DNA of 64,000 nt from Strix aluco (taxonomy: Eukaryota > Chordata > Aves > Strigiformes > Strigidae). The position numbers and the translations under genes are program-made. The notes beneath the pieces were generated by a model. That model saw nothing but the letters and a program-made list of their open reading frames with translations. It did not search any database and was not told the DNA's origin. The stretch covers positions 12,003,144 through 12,067,143 of the forward strand of contig NC_133946.1 in NCBI RefSeq assembly GCF_031877795.1, given 5' to 3'. Below are positions 32,161 through 43,524 of this stretch, one piece after another (the stretch's first letter is position 1; each line of letters opens with the position of its first letter).

Positions 32161-33053
32161 TCCCACAGCACCGTGTTTTTTTTCCCCCGTTTGGCTCAGC
32201 AGGACATCGACACGTCCCATCCTGGGGGACATCACTGAGCAGTGCACACCAAGGGGGATGCGTGAGGAAAATGCCACCTCTCCTGGTAAAAAGAACCCTC
32301 TTTTGATCACTTCCATCAAGCCGTTTGGCGGCAGCTGTGGCTGCTTCACGGGTGGGTGCCAGGACAAAAGGAGATCAAGAGATTTCGGGCCACCCGGTAA
32401 CGCAGCCAACCCGAAACGCGCCCACGCATCCCGGCCAGCTCCCGCGGCCTCACCTCTGACACCCGGGTCCAGGGGATGCTCAGGACAAGGCGACGCTCAG
32501 GACCAAGGGCCGGTCAGGATCAGTCCACATCCAGCGCCAGAGTCGCAAAAACCCGCCTGGAGCCCAAATTCCACCGAAAAGCCGCAGCGTGGGGCCAGGC
32601 TCTCAAAAACCACAAGTGCCGAGGGGCCCTCTGCAGCCCTGAGTGAGGAAATGGAAAAGAGGGGAAAGAGCTTGGGGGGGAGTCGGGACACTGAGCATCG
32701 CCCGCTCTGCTGCCCCGGGCGGGTGTGGGGAGGGTGGCACGTCTATTTTTTGGGGGGGAATAGGTCATTATACGAATCCCCTCCCACTCTCAATAAATTT
32801 TGGCTGCTGATTATCTCTCCTCATTTCCACAGCGGAGCTCACAGCCAGGCAGAAAGCCCACCACACCCCCCTTTTCCAACACACACACACCCCCCCCCGC
32901 CCCCCCCTTCTCTCGCCCCCATTCCCCCCACATCACCGCGGCTCTGGCTGTCTTCGTGCGCCCCATCGGGCCCGCTTCCCCCCCCCGCGCCCCGCGGCAC
33001 CGGGCGGGCTCTGCTCCGGGGGAGGGGAGAGGCTCGTCCCCCTCGGAGGCGGC

Positions 33054-33059
33054 TATAAA
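33054..33059 (+). promoter_or_regulatory. CYP1C1: TATA box of CYP1C1
   Basis: GGCTATAAAG in a GC-rich setting, 47 bp before the CYP1C1 ATG. A TSS about 30 bp on would leave a 5'UTR of roughly 15-20 nt. Alternatively the CGGGCAG|AG just before the ATG could be an acceptor from an upstream non-coding exon. Confidence 0.6.
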
Positions 33060-33100
33060 GCGGCTCCGAGCAGCGGCCCCCGGGCAGAGCGGCCACGGCC

Positions 33101-34660
33101 ATGAGCTCTGCAGGGAGCCCCGACGGGGCGGCCACGGGGCTGCTGCTGCTGCTGCCGCCGCTGCTGCTGCTGCTCGGTGCCCTCCTGCTGCTGGCCGGGA
33201 CCCGCTGCCGCCGCCCCGGCACCAAGGGGGGGCTTTCGGGCAGCCGGACCCCACCGGGACCCTTCGCTTGGCCGTTGGTGGGCAACGTGCTGCAGCTGGG
33301 CCGCTTGCCCCACTTGGCTTTCGGGCAGCTGGCACGCCGCTACGGCGCCGTCTTCCAGCTGCGGCTGGGCCGCCGGCGGGTGGTGGTGCTCAACGGCGAG
33401 GCGGTCATCCGGCGGGCGCTGGTGGGCTTGGGCACCCGTTTCGCTGGCCGCCCCGATTTCCCATCCTTCCAGTTGGTGTCTGGAGGGCGTAGCGTGGCCT
33501 TCGGGTCCTGCTCGCCCCGCTGGAGGGCTCGCCGGCGCCTGGCCCACGCCGCCCTGCGCGCCCGCTCGACGGCGGCCGAGGTGGAGCGGCACGTGGTGGC
33601 CGAGGCCGGGGACCTCGTCCGGCTCTTCCTGCAGCGCAGCCGGGGCGGCGCCTACTTCGAGCCCTCCCCGCTGTTGGTGGTGGCCAACGCCAATGTCCTC
33701 TGTGCCCTCTGCTTCGGCCGCCGCTACGGCCACACTGACGGCGAGTTCACAGCGCTGCTGGGCCGTAACGACCGCTTTGGGCAGACGGTGGGGGCGGGCA
33801 GCATGGTGGACGTGCTGCCCTGGCTCCTGCGCTTCCCCAACCCTGTGCGCCGTGTCTTCCGCGATTTCCAAGCTCTCAACCGGGAGCTGCACGGCTTCGT
33901 GTGCACCAAGGTGGCGCAGCACCGCCGCACCTTCGACCCGCGCGCCCTCCGTGACGTCAGCGATGTCATGATTGCTGCCGTGGAGCATGGCGACGGCCCC
34001 CCCGAGGGGCTGGGACCCGAGGACGTGGAGGGCGCCATGACCGACATCTTTGGCGCAGGGCAGGACACCACGTCCACGGCGCTCGCGTGGGTCCTCCTGC
34101 TGCTGCTGAAGCACCCGCGGCTCCAGCGGGACCTCCAGGCTGAGCTGGACCGGGTGGTGGGATGCTCCCGGTTGCCCACGGCCGAGGACCGGCCCCGCCT
34201 GCCCCTCCTGGAGGCCTTTATCTACGAGACGCTGCGCTACAGCAGCTTCGTGCCCATCACCATCCCGCACGCTACCACGGACGACGTGGAGCTCGAGGGC
34301 TTCCACATCCCCAAGGGCACCGTGGTCTTCATCAACCAGTGGTCGGTCAACCACGACCACAGCAAGTGGCCCGACCCACAACGCTTCGACCCCGCGCGCT
34401 TCTTGGACGCGCAGCAGCGCCTGGACCGTGACCGGGCTGGCAGCGTCATGATCTTCTCAGCCGGTCAGCGGCGCTGCATCGGCGACCAGCTCTCCAAGCT
34501 CCAACTCTTCCTCTTCACCGCCATCCTCCTCCAGCAGTGCTCCTTCCACGCCAACCCAGCGGAGCACCTCACCATGGACTGCATCCACGGCCTGGCGCTG
34601 AAGCCGCGGCCCTTCACCATCACCGTGCACCAGAGGCACCCTGAGCTCACCCAGCCCTGA
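33101..34660 (+). CDS. CYP1C1: Cytochrome P450 1C1 (CYP1C1), single exon
   Basis: 519-residue microsomal P450 of the CYP1 family, haem-thiolate monooxygenases that oxidise planar aromatic and endogenous substrates at the ER. Residues about 11-33 are a Leu-rich N-terminal membrane anchor. The Pro-rich hinge PPGPFAWPLVGN is at 51-62. Helix I carries AGQDTT at 319-324, helix K carries ETLR at 376-379, PQRF is at 426-429, and the haem loop FSAGQRRCIG at 452-461 has the ligand Cys459. The block YSSFVPITIPHATT and FINQWSVNHD are CYP1B/CYP1C hallmarks. The whole coding region is uninterrupted. CYP1B1 and CYP1A genes carry coding introns, whereas CYP1C genes are intronless, which together with the RMDN3 neighbour favours CYP1C1. 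Coding GC is extreme, with a CTG-rich leader. All catalytic motifs are intact, so it looks functional. Alternative: a GC-rich CYP1B1-like retrocopy. Confidence 0.88.
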   Translation: MSSAGSPDGAATGLLLLLPPLLLLLGALLLLAGTRCRRPGTKGGLSGSRTPPGPFAWPLVGNVLQLGRLPHLAFGQLARRYGAVFQLRLGRRRVVVLNGEAVIRRALVGLGTRFAGRPDFPSFQLVSGGRSVAFGSCSPRWRARRRLAHAALRARSTAAEVERHVVAEAGDLVRLFLQRSRGGAYFEPSPLLVVANANVLCALCFGRRYGHTDGEFTALLGRNDRFGQTVGAGSMVDVLPWLLRFPNPVRRVFRDFQALNRELHGFVCTKVAQHRRTFDPRALRDVSDVMIAAVEHGDGPPEGLGPEDVEGAMTDIFGAGQDTTSTALAWVLLLLLKHPRLQRDLQAELDRVVGCSRLPTAEDRPRLPLLEAFIYETLRYSSFVPITIPHATTDDVELEGFHIPKGTVVFINQWSVNHDHSKWPDPQRFDPARFLDAQQRLDRDRAGSVMIFSAGQRRCIGDQLSKLQLFLFTAILLQQCSFHANPAEHLTMDCIHGLALKPRPFTITVHQRHPELTQP

Positions 34661-34820
34661 GCACCTGCTGGGGGTGGGTGGTGGGTCCTGTCTGTGCTGC
34701 ATCCCCTCAGTTTGGAGCAGGCAGGGCCGGGGGGGTGGGGGGGGGCAGCTCTTGCCACAGCACATCCCCATAGGGTGAAGGGCAGTGAGTCCCCGCAGCA
34801 ATAAATGCCTTTGACACGGG
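34661..34820 (+). other. CYP1C1: CYP1C1 3'UTR and poly(A) signal
   Basis: Short 3'UTR with a G-rich run (about 34725-34746) and AATAAA at 34800-34805. Downstream sequence is T/G-rich (CTCGTTTTCTCTGGGAGGGG). Confidence 0.7.
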
Positions 34821-37800
34821 ACCTGGCTCTGCTCGTTTTCTCTGGGAGGGGGGGTGGCTGGGAGCACTGTTCACACCCTGCATCCCCCTGAGCTCTCCCA
34901 CCCCAAAACAGGTCAAACCCCACCTCCCCACAGGGACCTCCCTGCAAGGACTGGAGCCCACTTGGCCCCAGGGTGCAGCAAGAAGTAATTTGCTTCACCT
35001 ATCGCAGCGGAAAGCTGGAGAAGGATGTTCGCGGCAGGGGGAGGATGCACTTCCCAAGGAAAGCCACGGGGGACCCAAGGGAGGCTGGAGGGGTCTTGCT
35101 GCTGGAAGTTAAAGACCAGTTGCTGGGGGACGGGAGTTTGACCCCATCACTTTGAGGCCATGAGCAAGGCTCCCTGCTCTGGTTTGGGTGTGGAAGGAGA
35201 TTTAGGAAGGTTTTGGCGGGGGATTGCTCACCCTCCTTCCCCCCAGACCCCACTAGTGGCTTGTGGCGTGGGGTGGAGGGACACCTCCCCGGGGTAGGGC
35301 AAGCAAGGGGAAGGTATTTCCCCTCTACCATTCTCTGCTCGAAGTGGAAAGAGGCTTTGGGCACCCAAAAGCAGGCTCTGGCAACGTGCATTGAATCTCT
35401 GCTGAAATGGGGCACAGCCCATCTCCAAAATCATGCTTTTCCCCCCAGATTCAGCTCCTAAATTACATCTGGCCAGCTTGACCTGCAGCTGTAGGGAAAT
35501 CCTCTTCTCTTGGGCACAAGTCCCTCGTGCATGAAGTAAATCCATCCCTGCCAGGCAGCTGCTACTGCCCCGCATGCCACTGACACAGGCCTGAACTGCA
35601 TCACCGAGTCACCACAGCAGATAAACCTTAGTGATTTTTTTTACGGTTCGACCAAAGCTAACAGAGCTGGCTCTGTATCAGGGTGTCTTCAGCTTTATCT
35701 GGTCCCCGAAAGGGAGGACAGAAAGAGCCACACAGGCTAAAACCGTGCTTATCTCAGTGCCATGAGTCTGTGGCCACCCTGAGGAGCTTCAGAGGACAGT
35801 GCAAATATCCTCCCACCACAAGAATTTACCAACAGCCAATTTATCTCCTTCAGAGGCTTTACCAAGCGGTAAGGCTGGATTTATGTCTTTTGAGGGGGGG
35901 GCAGCCACAGGCAGGGTGTCCTCAGGAACCCACCAGCCCTGATGCTCAGCAGGGCACAACCAGGACTTAATTTCTGTGCTACACGTTGGGGTTTCAAGTC
36001 CTACTTGTGCTGCTCGTGCAGTGGGTAAGGATTCGTGCCGTGCTTCTGCACCATTAGTGAGACACGAGGAGCTGGCAGGCGGGGGGTAAAATGGGCCGTA
36101 GCTCAGAACGTTACCGGGACAGTGTTTCAACAGGTCAAATGAAAATGAAGACGAGAGGTGAAAGGCAGCTGGACCAAACAACTGACTCTTGGTCATTATG
36201 GGAAACCCCAACGTGGTTTTTAGGCATTTTCCTGGTGAGAGTGAACAGCGGCACAGGCAGCCTGGTTCTTTCTTCAACCTTATGTGACAGGCAGACTAAA
36301 ACAGAGGAATGAACACGGGAAGAGCCCCAGGGCCGCAGCCCTCCTCCTTCAGCCATCTCAGAGCACGAGGACGCTTCCAAGCCGCGGCAGTGCCACCACC
36401 AGCACCGGTGTGACCAGGACACCCACCACACCCCCCCTAGGAACCACCCCGAAGCGAAGGCAGCTGCAGCCCTTCAAGTAGAAACCTTGACATTGAGCTC
36501 CCTTGGGCTCTGCAGAACCCATCTGCACCGTGACCGTGTTTTGCTCCCCCTTCTTGGCCCCCACTCACCAAAAAAAATAGGAGAGGTTGCTGCTGCTCCT
36601 CAGGAATATTGTTGGATCTTGATAAATAGCACTTGTTTTTTCCTTGTCCTTACATTATTCTGCCCTACCCCCAAGGCACTTAAATTTGGGGCTCTCCAAG
36701 CCCAAAGGAAGCTTTGGGTGCTGACGTGGTCGGGGCAGCAGCGTGCAAAGCCTACAACCACAGCGCTTCTTTCCGCAGCCGCGGGAGGAATCTGCTTCCA
36801 GCACTTACTTGAACGATTTTGCAATATTTTGACCACCTCATTTCTCATGTTTAAGGACAGATGCTGCCAGGAAACATGTTTTTTTTTGTTTTTTTTTTTT
36901 AATATGGAAGCGGGATGCCGGGAAAGGCTTTGTGTATTTCCAACCCCTGTGTCCAAACCCGCTCCCGCTCCGACGGCTGCCTCTACAGGCAGGTACCACA
37001 CTGCTCCCACCACAGCGTCGGAGCCACCAAAATGCTGGAACACGCTCTCTGCTATTGAGCAAAAGACACACAAGAGACCTGGCTGCAAAACGAAGCCTTT
37101 TTCTAACAAGAAAAGCAATCAGTCCATCATTAATCTTGCCCTCAAAACAATTCGCTGCAGGTATGTAAGCAACCCAGCGCAGGGAGCCCAGACAAATCTC
37201 AGCGCCTCTTCTGCTTTTCATAAACAACTTAATTATGAAAACCCGATCCAAAAGGCCCTTAACTTCTACACTGCAGTCGAGCTGACATCAGGCCAGTAAA
37301 TAAGAAGCTGAGTTTTGTTACGGGATACATTTAGAACAATGGGACTCTCTATGCAGAGGACAGTCCTGTATTATTTTGTCTGTTTTCAGGGTCTTGAGCA
37401 CTTCTCAGAAAGTCAAAATTAAATACCCCTCATGAAGAGAACCGGCTCTCTGGCTCCTGAAGCTGCCGAGGCCACGCTTTCATGGCTGGTACTGCCACGG
37501 CTGCCTGCATCTGCAGAACCAGAACCACAGCAGGTCTATAACAAGCAGTAATTGTGTTCAACCTTATTCCCTTGCCTCTTCCCCCCAGCTTTTGACCTCA
37601 ATTTCCCTCACAGTGAAAACACTTCCCCAAGGTCAGCTTTTTCTCTGATTTTACTACGTGCTTTACAGACAATACTCAAATATTAGCCAAGTTGACTTAT
37701 GTAAATTTTAATTCTATCAGTGCTTTCTGCTGAAAACCCTCAGCAATTTATTTATTATAATATTCAAGAGACTTTGAGGTGGGCTTATGCTAAATAACTC

Positions 37801-39085
37801 TGAATAAAACAGCGACTGCTCCTTCACATCAGGAGAAAGGTTCGTCACGGAGCAGACCAAGCTGCTATAAGAACAAGACAGCGACCCCCCTGCTCGCAAT
37901 CCTCCCAGCTCAGGTTGTCTCCAACCAAGCAGGGTCTGTGCAGGTCAGATTTTGCCAGGGAATTTCCAAGGAATTACAAGTGTCATTGAACCAGAGAAAT
38001 CTGGGGTTAGCAGAAATAAGCCGGGCTGGGATGACCGTCCTGTTCCTAGGAGGAAGCGATGTTGACATTTCTATTCCAATACTGAGTCAGAAGTTTCCCA
38101 GCACATGGGAGAGGTGCTCACAGCTCTGGTATGCTCTTTTTATTGGAAACCAACTACATAACTGAATGTCTGCTTTTAAATCTCTCTTTCTGAAGACTAC
38201 CCTGTCCAAGACCATGGGGTCAACGCTGACCTCCTCTCAGCCATGTCCAAGCTGCTTAAAACCATTTTCCCAGCCGTGCTCTAAGCCACCAATGGCCAAG
38301 TTAACGCTCAAGTATTGCAAAATGTCCCTTGTAAAAGCCATTCAGCAACTTCTGATGGTCCAAGAGCCCGAGGTTTACACCAAATGTGAGGGTACCTGCA
38401 GGTCCCTCCCTGAGGCGGTGGCCCCAGTGTCACACCCTTGGCTGAGGCAGAGGTCTCGCCCTGGGCTCCCCCCACGCTGCTGCTGGGGTTCTCTTCTCCT
38501 GGGCATATCAAATTGCTCCCCACAGTGACCCAGGGCACCAGAGGCTGCCACATCACCCTGAGGAGAAAAGAAAAGGGAAGAGATTCCAGAGGAGCTGTGC
38601 ACCACAGACAGCCCTGGGGCTGCTCCTGGGAAGGGGGGAGCCACGGAAGTGAGGGGGGGTGGTGCTCCGGCTGCCTTCCCATGGAGGATTCCTCCACACA
38701 ACCCTCGTGTCCTTCCCCCAGGGATGGGGATATGAGGTCGACAAGGAATTGAACACAACCAGAATTGCTCCTACCTATTCTGTCAGGTGGCCTAAACCCC
38801 GTTTCCCACCTCACTTATTCCTCTGTACAACTGCTGTATTTGAACTCCCAAACTAAGCGGATTTTGGGGAACGCTGAAGCACAGTCGGTGTCATCATTCA
38901 CTCTCTCCGCAAAGCAATTCGAAATAAAATGGGCTAAAACTCAGGCAGTCTAAAGCACCCAGCACCAGCACCAAGCACAGCCAGCAAGCCCCGTGTTTAT
39001 GGCTTTGTCCTGGGGAATCTGAAGATGGCCTTCAGGACCACGAAGGCCGAGCACAGAACACCCGCACCGGGTCACAACTGATTAT
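34821..39085. other. CYP1C1-RMDN3 intergenic region
   Basis: No supported gene. Open frames on both strands are short and lack splice context. GC content falls toward the right. Confidence 0.55.
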
Positions 39086-39090
39086 CCACC

Positions 39091-42000
39091 TTTATTTAAA
39101 AACAACTTCACCTGGAGTACAGCGTTTGCCACAAAGTGTGGCCCTATGACTTTGGTGCATTTTAAAAACGTTAAGCTGTAGTTGTATTGACATACAAAAT
39201 CTGGTACAGGTGTAACCCACATTATAATATATATAAACAGTAATATATAAACAATAACGTCGAACATCACTTTCCCATCATTTCCTATTGCCCTCAGCAC
39301 AGCCACCATGTGCACGAGTACAAGGACGTTACGTAGACAACCTCTACCCACTCATCGGGTCTCTTCACCCCGACACGTATTGGCATAAAAAGCAAAAGAG
39401 CTGCACAGGTACCTTTAAGCAGGATCCCCTTCTTGTTTAGAAATACTCTATTTCCAACAGAACAGCACAGTGAGGAAACAGTTAAAAGCTTCACTTATTC
39501 TTTAGTATCATAATTTAACCACAGGTAGGTACATTTTAAAGTTAAGACAAGAGTAGCTCCAGGAAATTATTCTCTGTCACCCCGGGGTAAGTCCAGAAGA
39601 ACTTATCTGGATGGGAGCAGGATGAAGTCTCTCTACCAAAAGGCAGGTTAATTTCTTGTGGTCCTGGGATGTGTAGAGTGCAGAGAAATTCCCACTGTAC
39701 TCTGGGACTGGTCTGCAAAACGTGCAAGTTTTAAAAAGTCTCAATTTCCATGTTGTCTGAAAGCTGCTGAGGTACACCCTCCCCTTGCGAACAGGAGGAA
39801 TGGCTTCCCCTCCCCAGCACGCGGCGTGCCGAGAGCCTAACAGGAGACCGCACATTTTATTGCTAAAGAAAAAAATAAATGCCAAGCATTGGCCATTGGG
39901 AAGTGTTTTAGTTCCAGAGCGCTGCCTTATCTCCACATCAACCTGCAAGCTATGCCGTTAGAATTGAATTACATTACTTAGTCACATTCTTCTTATTCAC
40001 AAGAAGCCAGGAAAAGGGAAAACCAAAACAAAAAAGGTTCTTTTGATCATTATGTCATAACTTCCTGGAGATCAGACTGAAAGTGGCAAAATACAGCTTT
40101 TATCTGCACTTGAAAGGATCTGCAAGTTCTGTCATCACCTTTCATCGTTGTCTTAGAGACACATTAATTAGGTTCCAGCAGATACAGCAGACGAGAAAAA
40201 ACAACACGCCAGACACAGACCTCACCCCAGCTCTGCCGGCGGGAGCGGTGCCGCCGGGGGAAAGCTCTCCCGTACCAAAACCAGAGGAACAGAGCTCTCC
40301 GCTTCAGATCCCCCAAGAAAGGGACAAGACCACACACACAAAGGATACGCGGGAGCAAAATGCCAGACCCTGCTCTTTTAAGCCAAAACAAAAGTCTATT
40401 TTTTTAAAAAACCACAGAAGGGAAGCAGGCAATCAAATGCACAGAAAGCTTAAAGCATTGACCGAAGGTCCGAAATAGAATAAAAGAGAGTGGAAAGGTT
40501 GTACCTGTGTGAAACCATCTGAGAATGAACACCAAATGAGAAGAATCACCACGCATTAATGACCACCTTTTCCTCGAGGGAGGCAGGTTATTTTTACTCA
40601 GACAGAAAAGGTTCTGCTCACAGCCCAACATGCCCCACCCGGCCGCACCAGATGCCTTCTGTCCCCAGAAGAAAATGACTTCAGCTTCTATCCGTAAGAA
40701 AAACAAGATTTTTGGTATCGGTTTCCTAACAGGCTGTTTAGTCTGTAACCCAAAGCTGTGTTTTTACAGCGCTCTTTCCTGAGGACTTAACAGAGGCTGC
40801 TTGTCTGGAGAGGTGCTGCCAACCAATACAGCACCTTGGCAATTAACAAATTAACAAAAAGCTTTCCTCGTGCAGCCCCCCCTCTTACAGACTTAACGAA
40901 CATAAATGGGATGAAGCACTCGAACCGAGCCCAGTGCAGGGACCCAAGCAGCAGATGAAAGGAACAGCAAATCCACAGGTTTTTCTCACACTTAGAATCC
41001 CTTGTTGTTTTGAAACAGACAACCCCAAAAAAATCAAAGGAGAATTTAAATCTGTGGAAACACAGAGTGAAAGTTGTCTCTGGAAAATACATAATCCAAA
41101 GATGGTTTATGTTAAACAGTTTATGTTTTGACATAGTTAAACAGGTGAAGGCTTGAAGGCATCTGCAAATAAGTAAAGCTACAGATTCTCAGTAGGGTAA
41201 ATATTTCCTTTTTGCACTCTCCCAATTACCTACGCTGAAACCATTTACTTTTGGAAGGCAGCAACCTTCAAACAACACACAGAACAGCAAACGCTACTGA
41301 TTAACATCACTCTGGGACTTGCTGGCAGGGAAAGGCAACCCAAGGACAGCTAACTACATGACTGTTTTGAGAGCTATTACCATTTCTCTCCAGAAAAAAA
41401 CCCTGCAAATCTTCCATAAAAGAATCACGTTGATGATCATCATCTTTTGGATATTCCTGTTGTGGATTTCCCAGCTTAGCTTAAGCAATCAAAAAAAAAA
41501 AAAAATAGCTGAAAGACTTGTGCAAATATTTAAAGATCGGATGTTTAGAAGAAAAAAAAAATGGTCATCCACTGGAAATACTCAAAACAAGACAGATTCA
41601 CACTAAGTAAAAAAGGCAGCTTCACCATTCCAATGAAGAACTCAAAGAAGAGCACACATTAATCAAATATAAAAAAAAAAAAAATCCCACAATTACAGAT
41701 CAAGTGCCCACTCATCATGAGGGGAGCTCTGCACAAAAACACAGGGATCAACTTTAGCCTGTCAGGATTCAGCTGTCCATTTATAAGTATAAAGCTAATT
41801 GCACACTTGCCTGGATCTCATGATATGAGTTCAGCACCAAAATTTTAGAGAGTTTAATTTGGACAAACAAAAAAAAGCTAAGAAGTGCCAAATCTATAAA
41901 ATGGGAAGTTTTTAAGCTCAAGTTTGCTACACATTTCCCCTTCAGTGTCATTTTCACAAAGTAAAAAACCCATCAGTTTAATACACATGTGCAAGGGACT

Positions 42001-43470
42001 GAAAAGGTGATTAAGAAATGTTTCACTCTTGCACTTTTTTACTTTACACTTCACAAACACTATACCACACTGCAAGACATAACAAACATTAAAAAATAAG
42101 CGTCCAGCTAGCTGCCAGGGGAGACTTGAAGGGCTGTCAAGAAAGCCTTGCTAAATATTTGGAGAAATGTTTGCACGTAGTTTTTGCTTCCCCATTGGTG
42201 TCAGTGCACAGCAGAGTTTACTTTGTTTGGTGCCCAGGAGCTGTCAGGGGAAACATCCGTCATCAGCTTTGCCTTCTCGGTGTCACCTAACGAGTCAAGG
42301 AGAACTGGTAGAAGAATGTTACAGGGAAGTGTCAGCTTTGCCACAGAATATTCCTGTTCCTGTAACCAGTGTTCCACTGATAAATAACTACTTTTCAAAC
42401 TAAATTATCACATCTAAACCACAGCAGCATAGCTTAGAGGGACACAGGAGGTTTTCAATCTCATGTGAGTGAAGGGAGTAACATCACTGGGAGGAAGTCC
42501 TAAAGGTTAAAATCTTAGTACTCACTTCTCTGACAAAAGCAATGCACCTCTTAAAAAATAACGTTTGTATTGTGAAGAAAATCTCGTTGGTCCCCTGGTA
42601 ATAACTCCCTACAGTGAGCAGTGCTGGCTTCCCCCAAGCGGAGTTTAGGCAGATTTGGAAAGGGCCAACAAGTGTGTTCTGGACACCAGCACCCATTTGT
42701 TCACAGCAAGGAAGAAAGGGCTGAGAATTCGCTCAAAGTCATTGCTGTCTTCTTGTTCTGCAAGTGTAAGTCACAGGTTCAGTGCCCATTTGAGCCAACG
42801 GGCTGAGGGAGTGAGAGCATCCCGCTGCCTCCCGCACAGCGTGCTGGCAGAAAGCAGCAGCAGCTGCCCGCCCAGCCCAGCGGCTCCGAGCGTCACCGCA
42901 CCTGAACCCCGACCAGAGGCATGGCCTCAGTTATTCAGTTAATACGTATCACTAAGGGAAAGAGAAAACAGTTAATCTGAAAAAGCTTTTGGCTGAAGAC
43001 TTCCTCAGGAATCGGTTGAGAGAGCTCACCAGCAAGCAGGCCTGAAGTTCAAGTTGTTAGATAGGTAGAGTTGTGATGTGAAATATATGTGTATATATAA
43101 ATATGTATATATTTTATATCACAAACTATATCTCTCACATATATCTGATATTACATAATCACAAATATTTTCATATCACAAATTCTACCTATACACCCTC
43201 CCCCCCTCCGTTTTTAAGAATTTGACTTTTTCAGGAATTTTAAAATCAAACATATGCAGTGCTGTAAGAAGGAAAACAATACAAAATTTTATCCAATTAA
43301 ATCCCACCAAGATCTTTTCCTGGGCGTGCCGGTCAGACTGCTGTGTGTTTTTTCCTGTAAACTCTTGTGGCTTATCCATGAAGTGCAATCAAAGTTGTCA
43401 GGATCACGAAACCCCTCTGACAGGAATTCTGCTGTCCATGCAGCACCAAGTGCAATGAGCCTTTACAGAT
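39091..43470 (-). other. RMDN3: Probable long RMDN3 3'UTR
   Basis: Read on the minus strand, AT-rich non-coding sequence runs from the RMDN3 stop to AATAAA at 39096-39091, where composition changes. A second AATAAA lies near 39861-39856. A 4.4 kb 3'UTR is plausible for a vertebrate gene but is inferred. Shorter ends are possible. Confidence 0.4.
43060..43194. repeat. Imperfect inverted repeat with AT-rich core
   Basis: Left arm GATAGGTAGAGTTGTGATGT (43060-43079, continuing to about 43087) pairs with the reverse complement of the right arm at about 43164-43194. There are few mismatches, separated by a TA-rich spacer of about 75 bp. It could be a MITE-like relic or a hairpin in the RMDN3 3'UTR. 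Confidence 0.7.
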
Positions 43471-43524
43471 TTACTCTTCCCAGACTGACCGCAGCTCTTC
43501 CAGTTCTCTCTCACTTTCTGCATC
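43471..43524 (-). CDS. RMDN3: RMDN3 terminal exon
   Basis: 18 codons including stop: [17 protein letters not shown]. Length and the LEEL core match the 17-residue human end after TKE. Acceptor CATTTCCAG. Confidence 0.88.
   Translation of the reverse strand, partial: DAESERELEELRSVWEE

Larger units (their letters stand above)
20851..32940. other. Gene-poor region between RAD51 and CYP1C1
   Basis: Twelve kilobases with rising GC content and many chance open frames on both strands. None has recognisable protein content, splice structure or conserved motif. It contains a polypurine-rich stretch (about 21710-21960), a 20-bp minisatellite (25412-25511), an OCT/SOX-like motif (27516-27532), a small 15-mer repeat (about 28958-29003), AT-rich islands (29560-29650, 30330-30480) and GCAC repeats (32131-32160). 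Distal enhancers are possible but unproven. Confidence 0.6.

Noticed and set aside
32009-33058. 349-codon open frame just upstream of CYP1C1
   Set aside because: Low-complexity Pro/Arg/Ser-rich translation in GC-rich DNA. It runs through the pentamer repeat and into the TATA box, and has no known motif.
33952-33959. TGACGTCA cAMP-response element
   Set aside because: It lies inside CYP1C1 coding sequence and is explained by codons for Arg-Asp-Val-Ser.
33053-34381. 442-codon open frame antisense to CYP1C1
   Set aside because: It is the mirror of a GC-rich coding exon, where stop codons are rare on the opposite strand. It has no recognisable domain.
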